A stretch of DNA of 64,000 nt from Chamaecrista fasciculata (Eukaryota; Streptophyta; Magnoliopsida; Fabales; Fabaceae), in contig QANZ01020146.1 in the NCBI GenBank assembly GCA_003254925.1, positions 53,578 through 117,577 on the forward strand, given 5' to 3'. A model generated the notes under the pieces. That model was not told where the DNA came from. It saw only the letters and a list, made by a program, of their open reading frames with translations, and did no database searches. Of this stretch, positions 35,351 through 47,157 are shown in pieces. A program made the position numbers and the translations under genes. How positions within the stretch are numbered: the stretch's first letter is position 1; every line of letters starts with the position of its first letter.

Positions 35351-36753
35351 ATTATTAAGATAAGACACAAGTAGGATATTTTCTTGTCCATTTTCAAATG
35401 TTAAAAATTAGATCTAGAGACTAGAATCAAACTTAAATCTATATCATAAAATTTTAGAATACTCATTAGGTATAGCCGTATAGGTATTTAATTCATCCTC
35501 TAAATCTAAGGCCCTAAAGAGATCATTTTTTTTTTATAATGATGATATTCACAAATATAGTTCCTTTTAAGATTAGGAAAGATATTTCTAGAAAATGAAA
35601 GAGAAGAGCACATCATCCCAAAAAACGAGAGATATCTCCTAATAAACTCCTCAACCAACCCAATAAGTCATATAAAAAATCAAAGGAAAAAGAAGAAAAA
35701 GTCATAATTGATAATTCAATTCCTAAACAAGCCAATCCCAAAATATGCGGCCCAACACTTAATTCCACATGACCCAATCTCCAAATCCAATTAACCCATC
35801 AACCCAACATTCAATACCCATAACCCAATTACCCAACGACCAAAAACAAAACCCATATACCCCTATAATTAATTAAATCTCTTACCAAAAAACAATTAAG
35901 TAAATCTATCCGTTTTACACTCCCCATCCATCACAATTCACAAACTTCTTACACATACACATCACTCACTCACTCATTAATGCACAGCATTCAAATCACA
36001 CTCACACTACACTATGAGATGCAGATTATTACTCCCATTGAATAGCAGAAAATATACTACAGAAAGACAGGGAAAATAGGTTTTTGTTGAAATTGAACAA
36101 AACTAATTGCATTGGTATTGTATTGAATATTATGCGAACTAATTAATAATAACAGATCACTGAACAACAATCACCATACCGTTATTTTAGGTAAAAGCAA
36201 TATAATTAGCAACACTCGATCGATGGATATTGTTGTGATGCATGGGACATGCATGAAAGGCAAGTTCAAAATAACAAAATGTGTTCCTAAACGGTAGTTA
36301 GAGAAGAAGTGTTGCATTTGCATGCCCTTGTATATATAAGATAGCAAATTTGAAATAACCACAGAATTTATAGGAGAAATAGAGGCCATAATTGTATGAT
36401 CAAAAACATAGTAATGGCACCTATGAATACTTTACTTCAAAACCCCAACCATTTCGAAGCTCACAACTGTGACACTTCTCAAATTAAAGAAACCTATTTT
36501 TGAATAATATCATGCAAATAGTACGTAACCCTATACTTCACAATTAAGCCACCCCAACCCTCTAGCTTTATATATTATATATATTGTCTCCTCCAATTTT
36601 ATTTCAAGGCACTAAGTGTGTGAATATATACCAAAGTTGAAGTTAGAAGTTAGAAGTATACGTATTTAAGAGCTTGAAACCCCAGAAATCAACTATAGCT
36701 AGCTAGCTATAACGATATATGTGTGTGTATAATATATGTGTATTTTTTAGAAG
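35351..36753. other. Intergenic, MS1 promoter side
   Basis: No gene is recognised. 36030-36250 resembles 51230-51360 plus 51855-51930 (see findings). A TATA-like run TTTATATATTATATATATTG at 36566-36585 may serve the MS1-like gene. Confidence 0.5.
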
Positions 36754-39700
36754 ATGTTGAATGTGGATGTGATTGGAAACAAGAAGAGAAAGAGATGTGG
36801 GAGGGTTTTCAGATTCAAGAACTTTGGAGAGGCAGGGTATCCAGTGGAGTTGAGAGGGCCATTTCGTGAGAACGTGAACACATTGCTTGAATTTGCAAAG
36901 TTGGAGAGTAAATTAGGGTTAGGGTTAGGGATGCCTATATGGTCTTTTCAACTTGAGATTCATCGTCATCCACCTTCTCATATCTTCTTGTTTGTCATTG
37001 AAGAAGCAATTGAGGCATCTCTCAATCGTCATTGCAAGCATTGTCAATATGTTGGTATGCTTCTTTCTTTGGATTTCTAAATATTCTAGAACCTTGTAGA
37101 ATGATCATGAAGCTATATATACGTACATATTATATAAGGTATATAATGAAATGAATATTGACTAGCTGCTAGCTAGAACCTGTGGAGAAATCTTAATCAG
37201 TTAATGAAAACTCACAAAATTGATGAGTATTTTAATGGTGAGTTTCTACTAGTTTTTTAACATAATTAACTAGCTTTTAATTAAGTTTTTTCTTTTCTTA
37301 AATTTAGTATTTTAAATGGTGAGTTTATAATTATATCAGTGACCATTTGACACACCCATTCAGTGAAATTTTATTGGCTATTTGAATATAGCTTGAGGAA
37401 GACATGCAAGTGAAAATTAGGAAACCATCAATGATTATGTTTGTCAAGCTTCCACACAAAATTATTAGAGATTTTTATCTACAGAGATTAAAATGGGTAT
37501 ACGTGAGTTTCTATATATTTTTCCTCCTAGCTTCATGTGTAACCAGTTTATGCAAAAAAAAAAAAGTACATATGATGAATTATTCAATTTCTTCAGAGAA
37601 TAAAAGAAACCAAAAATTAACTCATCAAAATTATTAAATGTATATATCAGTTAAGTCTATCACAATGCAAATGCGTCCACTTTAAAGTCTATCAGTTAAG
37701 TCTAACACATCGAAACTACCATCTAGATCATCGGTTAATTTTCATAAATTTTTCAATTGTACTGTTGCAAATCCCAAGCTCAACCTCTAATTAAGCTAGT
37801 CTTTAGTTGTACATATGCTTACTAACCTTAATTCAATATAAATTTCTTACTAATTACTTCAATTTCTTCATATAATGATATGGGATCTCATTTAATGATG
37901 AGCAAAGGCTGGGGGAACCATTTCATATGCAACAAGAAGTATCACTTTCTTTTGCCATCAAAGGAGACATTAGCTGCTACTCTAAGCTGTGAAGTCCCAT
38001 GTGAAGCAATTGCTACCATAAGCAACAACAATGGTAAGTCCAAGTTAATAGAGTTACAGGGCCATATGATGCAAGGTGTGTTTCACTCTAATGGATTCGG
38101 GCATTTGCTATGTGTCAATGGGCTCGAAACGGGTTCGGATCTTGCCGGACACCAGATCATGGAGTTTTGGGATCGCTTGTGCACCGGATTGCAAGCTAGG
38201 TTAGCCTTCTAATTTTCCCACATTATCTTCATGATTAGTTTAGATATTTTATGAAATTCTATATAATATATCTAATTATCTATGTGTGTGTACTGCTTAT
38301 GATCTTGGACAAAACCCATTGAGTGTTTCATTTACTTTGTCTTGTGCATGAGATCCATTCATTAAATTTATGCCAAAATAGAAATTTGATCACTAAATTG
38401 TTGAAGTATACTTAGTTTTAGTTTAGGAAAACCATTAATTAAATGTATCAGTAATTCTTGAAGATAATCAACTCTTGTCTCTGTTATTGGATCAATTTCC
38501 TTGTTAATACTTAATAGGGATGCAGGAAAGTCCAAAGTCAAATGAGTTTATGTTAATTTCAACAATGTAACTAATTAATATACTTGTTAATTTTCAATGA
38601 CTCAAAATATATATGCATAACAATTCAGTGATATCCAATTCTTAGTTTAGTTTTATCTAAATATATGAAAGGTTAAGTTTCTCAAACTTATATATACAAG
38701 TACTGGCTTATTTAAAAGATCTTCAAGTCAAATTTTTTTAAGGAGCTTTCTACGTTTCTTCTCATGTCCTGCATAATTTTGTGCATGAAACCATTAGTTC
38801 TTCATATGGTACATATATTTCCATAAAATATTTCACCCATATGCCAATGAATGTCATGCTTATGCACATCCTGTGAAGTGAAATATCTCTGAATAAAATA
38901 GTGAATAAAAAAATATTACTATGAGTATTTGACATGAAGTATATATGGCGAGAGACTAAATATTAATGGTCAAAGTGCACTTTTGGTCCTATAACTTTTG
39001 CTCAGGTCTCAATTTGGTCTCATATTTTTATTGCATTTTTGTCCCATATATTTGCTAAAAGTTGCAGATTTGGTCTCGTATCATTTTTGGTCTCATATCT
39101 TTTGATCAGGTTGCAGAATTGGTCTCATATTTTTACAAAAAGTTTCACTGCTAGTCCCACTTAACCCAGAGATATGAGACTAATTCTGCACCTGACTCAA
39201 AGATATGAGACCAATTATATGCAACATGACTAAAAGATATAGGACCAATTCTGCAACATGACCCAAAGATATGGGACCAAAAGTGTAACATAGGATCAAA
39301 TTTGCAACTTGAGCAAAAGATATGGGACCAATAGTACAACAAAAAAAGTTATGGGACCAAATTGACACCTTAGCAAAAGTTATGGGACCAAAAGTACACT
39401 TTGACCAATATTATTTTATCTATATTTCTCACATTGATAAATTGTTTAAGCATATATATCTCACACATTGTTTACACAACTTTGCAGTGAGTTAAACTAA
39501 GCAAAGTTATATGTAGTAAGCTGAGTTTCCTTTTTTATTTGATTAATCATTAAATTAAATTAAAGATTAATAACTGATTTGTTGCTCTTATTTGTGTATG
39601 TACATTATATAGGAAAGTGAGTTTGAATGATATTTCACAAAAAAGAGGCATGGAACTAAGACTCATCAATGGAATAGCACATAGTGAGGCATGGTTTGGA

Positions 39701-41065
39701 CGTTGGGGCTACAAATTTGGTAGAGGATGCTTTGGTGTGACTCAATCCACATACCAAAAGGCCATAGAGGCCATAAGAAGCATCCCATTGTATCTTCTAT
39801 TTCATCAAATTGGCAACTCCGCCTACCATGACATCCCTATCATCTTCTCAAGGTACCAAACACTATCAGATCAATCTCTAGTCACTCTTGGTGATCTACT
39901 CCACTTCATGTTAGAGCTCAAGTCTCGCCTCCCTCGAGGCGAGAACTTGTTCGATTCCTATAATGCAGGCATCTTAGTTGAAGCCAATTGTCGTTGGTCT
40001 CCTAAAAGAATCGAGATGGCTAGTAGGGTTATTGTTGAAGCCCTAAAAAGAGCTGAATTCAAGTGGATTTCTAGGCAAGAAGTTAGGGATGCCGCCCGAG
40101 CCTACATCGGGGACACCGGGTTGCTTGATTTTGTGTTGAAATCACTAGGGAACCACATTGTTGGGAACTATTTGGTTCGCCGAAGCTTGAATCCAGTCAC
40201 AAAAGTCCTAGAATATTGCTTGGAAGACATTTCCAATGTTTTCCATAGTCATCATCATAATCATCCTCATCAAGAAGGCAATTTATGCTTGAATAATAGT
40301 GCTAAAAGAATTATAAAGGACAAGTTCAAGATCACTAGGGCTCAAATCATGAAGGACATGTTTTATTTGTACAAGTACATCCTGAAAGATCCTAGGCCAA
40401 CACAAGGATCAATTTTCTCGGCAATTCCATGGGCAGCCAGGATAATTCTTGACACTAAATATCTCATCAAAGACTACTTTGGAGAACTTCCTTTCCAAGC
40501 TGATTTAGGGTTGGAAGGAAAACTAAGTCTCTATTGCACAATTATGTTGAGAAATCACAATAATAATAACGATCCAATCAACACAGCCTCAATAATGCCA
40601 CCCTATGAGTGTGTCACTTTGAAAACCAATGCCACCATTAATGACTTGAAGCTCGAAGTAGAGAGGAATTTCAGAGAGATGTATTGGGGATTAAGGAGTT
40701 TCTCTGTGGATTCAGTCAAGAATTTGGATATTGGAAATTGGAACAATCTGGTTTTTGGGATGGTTGAGGTGGGTCGAAAGCTAGTACTTGAAGGGATTAT
40801 AAACATGAATAATTTTGGAGAAATTTGTGAAAGTAGTACCTATGGTTACCTAAACAATAATAATATTATCAATAATAATGGGATTGTTGTGGATTGCGGT
40901 TGTGGGACAAAAGAAGATGATGGAGAGAGAATGGTGTGTTGTGATATTTGTGAGATTTGGCAGCACACAAGGTGTGTTAGGATTCCCAATGATGAACAAG
41001 TTCCTTCTATATTTCTCTGCAAAAGGTGTGAGCAAGAAATTGTTATGTTCCATTCTTTGCCCTAA
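36754..41065 (+). CDS. MS1: PHD-finger protein, MALE STERILITY 1-like, 681 aa
   Basis: Three exons, 36754-37054, 37908-38199 and 39613-41065, join in frame to 681 aa (Arabidopsis MS1 has 672). The family is a nuclear transcriptional regulator of tapetum development, pollen wall formation and programmed cell death. Visible signatures include KKRKRCGRVFRFKNFGE near the N-terminus, EIHRHPPSHIFLFVIEE, the exon 1-2 join CKHCQYVGWGNHFICNKKYH, and a long central MS1 region (FKGRG-like GRWGYKFGRGCFGVT). The C-terminal PHD finger (625-670) has the C4HC3 zinc ligands CGC, CCDIC, H of WQHTRC, and CKRC. Introns are 853 and 1413 bases; the second holds a MITE. The sister gene MMD1/DUET is the main alternative, but the exon number and N-terminus favour MS1. 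A run of Asn codons (AATAAT repeats, about 40851-40881) precedes the PHD. Confidence 0.9.
38968..39406. mobile_element. Mutator-like MITE in MS1 intron 2
   Basis: Inverted ends GGTCAAAGTGCACTTTTGG and CCAAAAGTACACTTTGACC. The 9-bp flanks AATATTAAT (38959-38967) and AATATTATT (39407-39415) agree at 8 of 9. Its two arms would fold into one long hairpin in the intron RNA. Same family as 9994-10450 and 34422-34864. Confidence 0.88.
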
Positions 41066-42785
41066 CTATATATATAAATATATGATTTTGATCAAATATA
41101 TTACCTGTGATCATCTGAAAAAAAAAAAAACTCAATTCACATTTAATTTCTAGTCCTTCTGGCCTAGCTATGAATCTGCAGTTTGTTTTGAACACTATGA
41201 ATGGATGCTATGGGTGAAATTTTATGCAAATTTACTGCTTGAAAAGTTGGATATCAATAACTTAATAACTTATTATTATTATCGTTAAGAAGAAAGTGGG
41301 CTGGTCTGCATTGGGTTGGTATAATTCCTAGTGGGCTAATTTGAGTTTGAAATGCTATTTCAGTTCTGATTAAATTATCCAATACCACCAATCCATGACT
41401 CTACCATAAAGTTACAAAAAAAAAAACCATAATGTAACAAAAAAAAAACCATAAAGTTTTTAGTTTTANTAATATTGATTTAATTGAAATTAAGTATATA
41501 TTTTGTGTATTTTTAAAATACAATTGATAAAAATAATAATACATATGTATTTTTTACAATTAAAAAGAATAATAATAGTAAAAAATATAAATATATATAG
41601 TGGAAAAATTAAAAAAATGAATATATTTCGAGCCAAACCGGGCTAGAAATACTAAACCTGGACCCGGCCGACCCAAAGTGACCGTGCTTTGAATAGCTCT
41701 AAGGAGTACAAAATTTCAAAACTTGATAAACTAGAGACTCTCTATGTTAATTTTTTAGCTTTATCGTATAATGATTTTCTAGTTTTCAATTTCACTCATT
41801 ACAATTTTTACTTGGACTTTATCAATTCTTATTGAGTTCTCCCTTCAAAAAAAAATTGATAAACTCCAAATAAAAAAGTTATTCAACAATATTATAATTT
41901 TCTAACACTAGTCACTAGCTAGCTATGGTTTTAATCACGCCAGGCCAATTAAACTCTTTCCTATATCTAAATTCTCCCCCAGTTAATTACTAGCTTTCAG
42001 AAACCTAAAAGATCCTTCCACAATAACTTGAACTTTATGCATGTTTATCAAATATTATATATATATTCCTTAGAGAGAATAGATTTCTTATTAAAAATTT
42101 GATGCAATACATGATAAATTTTTCTTTTAAAGTCTATTAATTATAGATACACAAAGCATATGAATACCCTTTAATAAGATTGCAGAAGCATATATATATA
42201 TATATTTCTTCATTTACTGGCAGACAAGGTTGCTTCAATGAGCTTTCTTTGCAGTTCAGAGTGACAGGCTGACAGCCAGAAAAGAATTTTTCCAAGTAAA
42301 ATTGGTAATTGAAATATAAATAATCAACTTAATTTTGGAACTAACTAAATTAAGTATATATACTTGCTCACAGTACTTAATTTCTAGCATGGATGTATCA
42401 AAAGAAAAATGGATGCATACTTGATGCAGACAATATGGCATGGTCGACCTAACTCACTTTAATAGGCCTAATTAATGAACTTAGTGGAACTAGCTAGATG
42501 CACACTAAGTCAGGTAGTGACATTAATGCATGTACGTAGGAGACTTAAAAAAAAAGGGGAAGAAATAAGAAGATTTCAATTAATGCATGTAGCTAGGAGA
42601 CTTAATGCAAATTAAAGTTGATGAATCTTCAATTTGTCTTACTCCTCAAAACAATATAAATATCACAATGCAAGCACATCAACCACTCTTTTTTCTCTGT
42701 CTTGGACAGAGGCCCTAAATCCATATATAGATGTTGATTCTGATGAAATGCATATATATTTTGGCGAAAAATATATATCACATTG
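41066..42785. other. Intergenic, MS1 3' side
   Basis: Contains the MS1 3' UTR and AT-rich spacer with an ambiguous base near 41469 and a (TA)n run near 42190. No gene is recognised. Confidence 0.5.
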
Positions 42786-42914
42786 GTGAAGCAGAGTCGA
42801 TCATTTGAGAAAAATGATCCTCCTGAGCTTTGGCGTCAATGCATAGCTCTGTTCTGTTTTGAGCTCAGGGGGAACATCGCCTAAATGGTTTCGCTGCTGT
42901 TTTTGATTTCACCC
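42786..42914 (+). ncRNA. Candidate miRNA precursor hairpin, miR390-like arms
   Basis: The arm 42814-42833 (ATGATCCTCCTGAGCTTTGG) pairs with 42861-42881 (GAGCTCAGGGGGAACATCGC then C) over about 17 positions with two mismatches and one G-U. The pairing continues outward: 'catttgag' with 'ctaaatgg', 'gcagagtcga' with 'tcgctgctg', 'ggtgaa' with 'ttcacc'. The loop is about 27 nt. From memory, the 3' arm matches miR390 at 16 of 21 positions. On the opposite strand the other arm begins with the exact 12-mer AAGCTCAGGAGG of miR390. Canonical MIR390 carries the miRNA on the 5' arm, so this could be a diverged, rearranged copy or an unrelated new MIRNA. Strand and expression are unproven. Confidence 0.45.
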
Positions 42915-43267
42915 TATCACATGGAGACAGATATATATATATGTACTTTAGAGCTTCTAACTTCCACAACATGATGAGGTATGTACTCTCATCTGTACAC
43001 ATGTTTTATTAATTGCTGATGCTGTTGGATATTATTATAAAATAATAATTATTAAAATTGAAACCGTTTTAATCAAATGAATGTTGCTCCTTAATTGTTA
43101 TAAAATGTCGGTTTTTATTGCATTGTGAATGACGGTTTTAAAATGATTGTGCACGTTGCTTTTTTATGAATTAAACCGTTTCAAATCAATTAAGTTTAAA
43201 ACATGTAACTCATATGTGTTCAAACGGCTGAATGCAACGTCTTGCCAACTTCATATATATATATATA
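42915..43267. other. Spacer upstream of copia element
   Basis: AT-rich; it ends in an (AT)n run that abuts the copia LTR. No gene was seen. Confidence 0.5.
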
Positions 43268-43661
43268 TGTTTAGATCATTCTTAAAAAAAAAAAAAGAGA
43301 TGTGTGTGTCTGGGGTTTTTGGAAAAAATAGAGAACAGGCAAAAACAATACAAAGTGTAAAGTGAGAGCAAAACACTTGTGTCTTTGGGTAGAGAGAAAG
43401 TGTGGGAGTAGAGTCCTGTCTACTTCTTTGTGTAGAAGTTGTAGACTCAAAAAGGCGAGTATTTGGCCGTTGTATCCTGGAGGTGACGCGTCCGTGTACC
43501 ACTACACCGGGAAAATAGACAAAGTTTCTACCCGTGGAGGGCGTGAATTACCTTAAAGAAAGCGAGATATCCGTGCCTCGGCCAAATACCACGCAGTCCG
43601 TCTTTACTAATATTTTTATTTCTTGTCTATTATTTTCTTATTTTCTCTTGTAGCCCCAACA
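43268..43661 (+). repeat. 5' LTR of the copia element
   Basis: TG...CA-bounded, 394 bp, with an A12 run near its start. It is an almost exact duplicate of 46514-46907. Confidence 0.9.
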
Positions 43662-43687
43662 AGTTTAAGGTAATTCAAATTTTTATC

Positions 43688-45031
43688 ATGGATGCTACAA
43701 CTGAAAATAAGAGTGGAGTTGGTGATCTTAACAAGCCCTTCCGTTTCAAAGGCGTCCATTTTAAGAGGTGGAAAGGGAAGGTTTTATTTTATCTTAATTT
43801 GTTAAAAGTTTCCTATGTACTCACTGAAAAGAATCCGAAAAAAGTTTCTACTGATTCTATGAGTGATGATGAAAAGAAAGATCATGCTGAAAAAATAGAA
43901 AAATGGGAGAGAGATGAGTTTAATTGTCGTTATTATTTACTTAATTGCTTGGCTGACGAATTTTATGATTACTATGAGAAATCATATGAAACTGCCAAAA
44001 AGATTTGGAAAGCCTTGCAGAAAAAATATGATACTGAGGAAGCTGGTGCAAAGAAGTATGCGGCAAGCCGGTTCTTTCGCTATCAAATGGTAGGTGACAA
44101 GTCGGTGGTGGAGCAAACTCAAGAGTTTCAGATGTTAGCTCATGAAGTGCGTTCTGAAGGAATAGAGTTTAAAGATGATCTAATTGTGGCTGACATTATT
44201 GATAAATTACCTCAATCATGGAAGGAGTTTCAGAAGACAATGAGACATAAGCAAAAGGAGACAAGTTTAGAAAGTCTTATCACAAGAATTCGCGTAGAAG
44301 AGGAGGCTAGAGGTCAAGATCTTCTTATGGAGCAAAATGAGGCTAGAGGTCAAGATCTCTTTGTGGAGCAAAATGTAAGTGGAGACTATGCGGTTAAGGT
44401 AAATGCTCTTGGGTCTAATTCTTCTTTGCCTCATAATCAAGAGTTGAAGCACAACGCTCAGTTGAAGCCCATAAAGAAAGATATGAAAAATTCATTTAGA
44501 AAGAATTATAATAATTCAAATGAGAAATCTCAACTTTCTTGTTTTGTATGTGGCAAAAAGGGTCATATGGCAAGAAGTTGTAGATATCGAAATCGTGGTA
44601 ATAATAATCCACAAGCTAGTAATGTTGAGGAGCCCTTGGTGGCTATGATAAGTGAGATCAATATGGTTGATGACTCAAAAGGATGGTGGGTGGATTCGGG
44701 TGCCACTAGGCATGTGTGTTGTAATCAAGATTGGTTCAAGGTGTACACACCTTATGAAAATCCAAAAGACATTTTGCTTGGTGACTCTCATACCACTCAA
44801 ATTTTGGGTGAAGGAAATGTGGAGTTAATCTTCACTTCTGGTCGTACTCTCATTCTTAAGAATGTACTCTACACTCCTAAGATGAGAAAGAATCTTATGT
44901 CTGCTTTTCTACTCAATAAAGCTGGTTTCAAACAAACAATTGAATCTGATCAATATATTTTTACTAAAGGTGGAAACTTTGTAGGAAAAGGTTATGCTTG
45001 TGATGGAATGTTCAAATTAAACCTTGTATGA
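43688..45031 (+). CDS. Copia Gag-protease polyprotein, truncated, 447 aa
   Basis: The start ATG lies 26 bases after the 5' LTR. Residues about 15-215 form the plant copia Gag (UBN2-type) domain: [17 protein letters not shown], then ADEFYDYYE, then [16 protein letters not shown] zinc knuckle, [14 protein letters not shown] (285-298), binds RNA. The aspartic protease begins at [12 protein letters not shown] with the catalytic D at 336. The protein ends at FKLNLV, where an intact polyprotein would continue to the integrase. A 12-residue block (EARGQDLxxEQN) is tandemly repeated near 206-229. The frame is free of stops, so a Gag-like protein could still be made and used in trans. Confidence 0.9.
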   Translation: MDATTENKSGVGDLNKPFRFKGVHFKRWKGKVLFYLNLLKVSYVLTEKNPKKVSTDSMSDDEKKDHAEKIEKWERDEFNCRYYLLNCLADEFYDYYEKSYETAKKIWKALQKKYDTEEAGAKKYAASRFFRYQMVGDKSVVEQTQEFQMLAHEVRSEGIEFKDDLIVADIIDKLPQSWKEFQKTMRHKQKETSLESLITRIRVEEEARGQDLLMEQNEARGQDLFVEQNVSGDYAVKVNALGSNSSLPHNQELKHNAQLKPIKKDMKNSFRKNYNNSNEKSQLSCFVCGKKGHMARSCRYRNRGNNNPQASNVEEPLVAMISEINMVDDSKGWWVDSGATRHVCCNQDWFKVYTPYENPKDILLGDSHTTQILGEGNVELIFTSGRTLILKNVLYTPKMRKNLMSAFLLNKAGFKQTIESDQYIFTKGGNFVGKGYACDGMFKLNLV

Positions 45032-45539
45032 TGAAATGTTTATGTATTGATCTTCAAATTGAATAAAATGTGTTCTTCTTTTGTTAAATTCTTTATATTA
45101 TTTTAGTATATTCTCTAAAATTATAAATTATGGTTATATTTAAAAAGGAAAAAACAAGACGAAATTTTTTGTGTAGCATTTGTATCTTTGGCTTATTATT
45201 TGTAATAAGTTTGGAAAATGGAATGTTACGTGTTAAAAAAAAAAAATTCTAGATTCTTAATTATTGTTTAAAATTGTAATTTATTTGATACACATGCTTT
45301 TATGGTCATGTATGTATGGTGGAAAATTTATTTTTATAAACAATGTTTAAAGTTTTGTTATTTAATGAGATGTAAAAAAAAAAAGGGTTTTGGAAAAAAT
45401 AATATTTTGTTTTTGGTGATATTATAAATTTCCTTATAAAATTAAGGAAATAGTGGGGGCTAAGAAAATTCAACAATTAATTTTGTTGAGAGTTGTTATT
45501 ATAGTGGAAAAATCCAAATCCTTAAAGTTAATATATTAT
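45032..45539. other. Copia interior of unclear origin
   Basis: AT-rich, without coding signal. A tract AAGGAAATAGTGGGGGCTAAG near 45445-45465 looks like a polypurine tract but is not followed by a recognisable LTR. Confidence 0.4.
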
Positions 45540-45821
45540 TGTTATAAAATATAAGAAATATGAATACTCAAAGAATAGAGAAAAGTAAGAGGGGAGAGTG
45601 GTTCTTATCATTCAACTCATTTCATTCACTTTACATCAACACCTAAGCCTCTATTTATAGGCTAAAGGATCTATAAGGGAGATGTACCAACTTAATGTAC
45701 ATAATGAAGGGATAAGGTCATATTCATGTACATAGAGAAAGTAAAGGAAAACTCAAACTTCTATGCATAGAGAATACCAAAAGACAAATGTGGATATTCA
45801 CAAACATAATTATTTATAACA
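45540..45821. repeat. Nested solo LTR with TSD
   Basis: A 282-bp LTR, TGTTATAAAATA...TTTATAACA, is homologous to the copia LTR at 1279-1565 but unrelated to the host element's LTRs. Perfect 5-bp duplications ATTAT flank it (45535-45539 and 45822-45826). A solo LTR arises when the two LTRs of a full element recombine. It therefore inserted into the copia element, or into an ancestor of it. Confidence 0.92.
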
Positions 45822-45870
45822 ATTATGAGATTATGAGATTTTATAATGGTACCATTCATATAAAATATTA

Positions 45871-45970
45871 TGTAAAGCCTAGAGATTGGATCCGCTCACA
45901 AAGGTTTTACATAGAGAAAGGATTTGGAGTACATCGAGGGGGATGAATTTTAAGCCCATAGGATTATAAG
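45871..45970 (+). pseudogene. Scrap of copia polyprotein C-terminus
   Basis: One frame reads RLDPLTKVLHRERIWSTSRG followed by MNFKPIGL. This is the 'DPLTK..R..STSRGM..KPI' end of copia RNase H. A stop just upstream and the missing remainder make it non-functional. It ties the 3' half of the interior to copia. Confidence 0.75.
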
Positions 45971-46513
45971 CAACCTATGAGGAAACCCTACCTTGTTATT
46001 AGAGATCCTAAGAACTTGGTTCAAAGGGAAAAACGAATCATAGAGTGGCTGTTGATAAATGCACAAATTTTATATTCATCCCTATGGTGTAAGTGCATTT
46101 CCTGCAAGGCTGCAATGAATATGTGAGGTTGAGGTTATAAAATCTCTTAATGAATTCTGTAGCTCTTAAGAGTGGGGTGTCTTAATTGCAGGAACACCCT
46201 AGACAGATTCACCTATTTGAATGTGGAAGTGGGGCCGCTTCTATGAGGATATACAGGGCATATTCTCAAAACACATTCAAGAAACAGGATCGCACAAAGG
46301 CCGGTTTAATGTGCAGGCGAGGGCTCATATATTGCACTTGGATTATTATGTGCAAGGTATGTATCTTGTCTCCCCTAAGCAGTCATAGTTCAAGGCGAAT
46401 ACCACTATTGGCTCTGGATCAGGATCTATATTTTTGCTAAATATAGATTCAAAGCAAATTAGCTATCTATATTATGCATAATAATCTATCTCTACCCAAA
46501 TTAAATATTCAAA

Positions 46514-46907
46514 TGTTTAGATCATTCTTAAAAAAAAAAAAAGAGATGTGTGTGTCTGGGGTTTTTGGAAAAAATAGAGAACAGGCAAAAACAATACAAA
46601 GTGTAAAGTGAGAGCAAAACACTTGTGTCTTTGGGTAGAGAGAAAGTGTGGGAGTAGAGTCCTGTCTACTTCTTTGTGTAGAAGTTGTAGACTCAAAAAG
46701 GCGAGTATTTGGCCGTTGTATCCTGGAGGTGACGCGTCCGTGTACCACTACACCGGGAAAATAGACAAAGTTTCTACCCGTGGAGGGCGTGAATTACCTT
46801 AAAGAAAGCGAGATATCCATGCCTCGGCCAAATACCACGCAGTCCGTCTTTACTAACATTTTTATTTCTTGTCTATTATTTTCTTATTTTCTCTTGTAGC
46901 CCCAACA
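46514..46907 (+). repeat. 3' LTR of the copia element
   Basis: Same length and termini as the 5' LTR. Differences seen are ATCCATGCC for ATCCGTGCC and AACATTTTT for AATATTTTT. Confidence 0.9.
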
Positions 46908-47157
46908 GATGCTTCACTTGATATATATCCGGATGAACAAAACTCTTCTTCTTTTAATGGTAGAATATATATATTGTGGAACAGAGAGAACTGAGAAGAA
47001 AATGAGAGCAGATAGAAGGACACAAGCATGGGTCTGTGAGCTCTGTAATTCTGAGTGCTATACTTGAAGGGAGACACGGTCATGATTCAATGACATCATC
47101 ATTTATCTATATGCCTATATAGCACCAAAATATGCATTTCATGGCTTATAAATCGAA
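46908..47157. other. Spacer with a short P450-like shard
   Basis: 46994-47011 and 47022-47034 match, in the same order, 18 and 13 consecutive bases of the CYP71 pseudogene at 57982-57999 and 58003-58015. Nothing else is recognised. Confidence 0.45.

Larger units (their letters stand above)
43268..46907 (+). mobile_element. Internally deleted copia retrotransposon with two LTRs
   Basis: LTRs at 43268-43661 and 46514-46907 are both 394 bp, start TGTTTAGATC, end GCCCCAACA and differ at only two positions I could find, so the insertion is recent. Inside are a gag-protease frame (43688-45031), a stretch with a nested solo LTR of another family (45540-45821), and a scrap of the polyprotein C-terminus (about 45871-45970). 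Integrase and reverse transcriptase are missing, so it cannot move by itself. No tRNA primer site follows the 5' LTR and the flanks ATATA and GATGC do not match; both are odd for a young element. Confidence 0.88.

Noticed and set aside
39151..39368. Minus-strand Cys/Phe-rich frames in MS1 intron 2
   Set aside because: They are produced by repeated MITE modules.
43251..43556. Identical frames at 43251-43556 and 46509-46802
   Set aside because: They lie in the two LTRs and are not genes.
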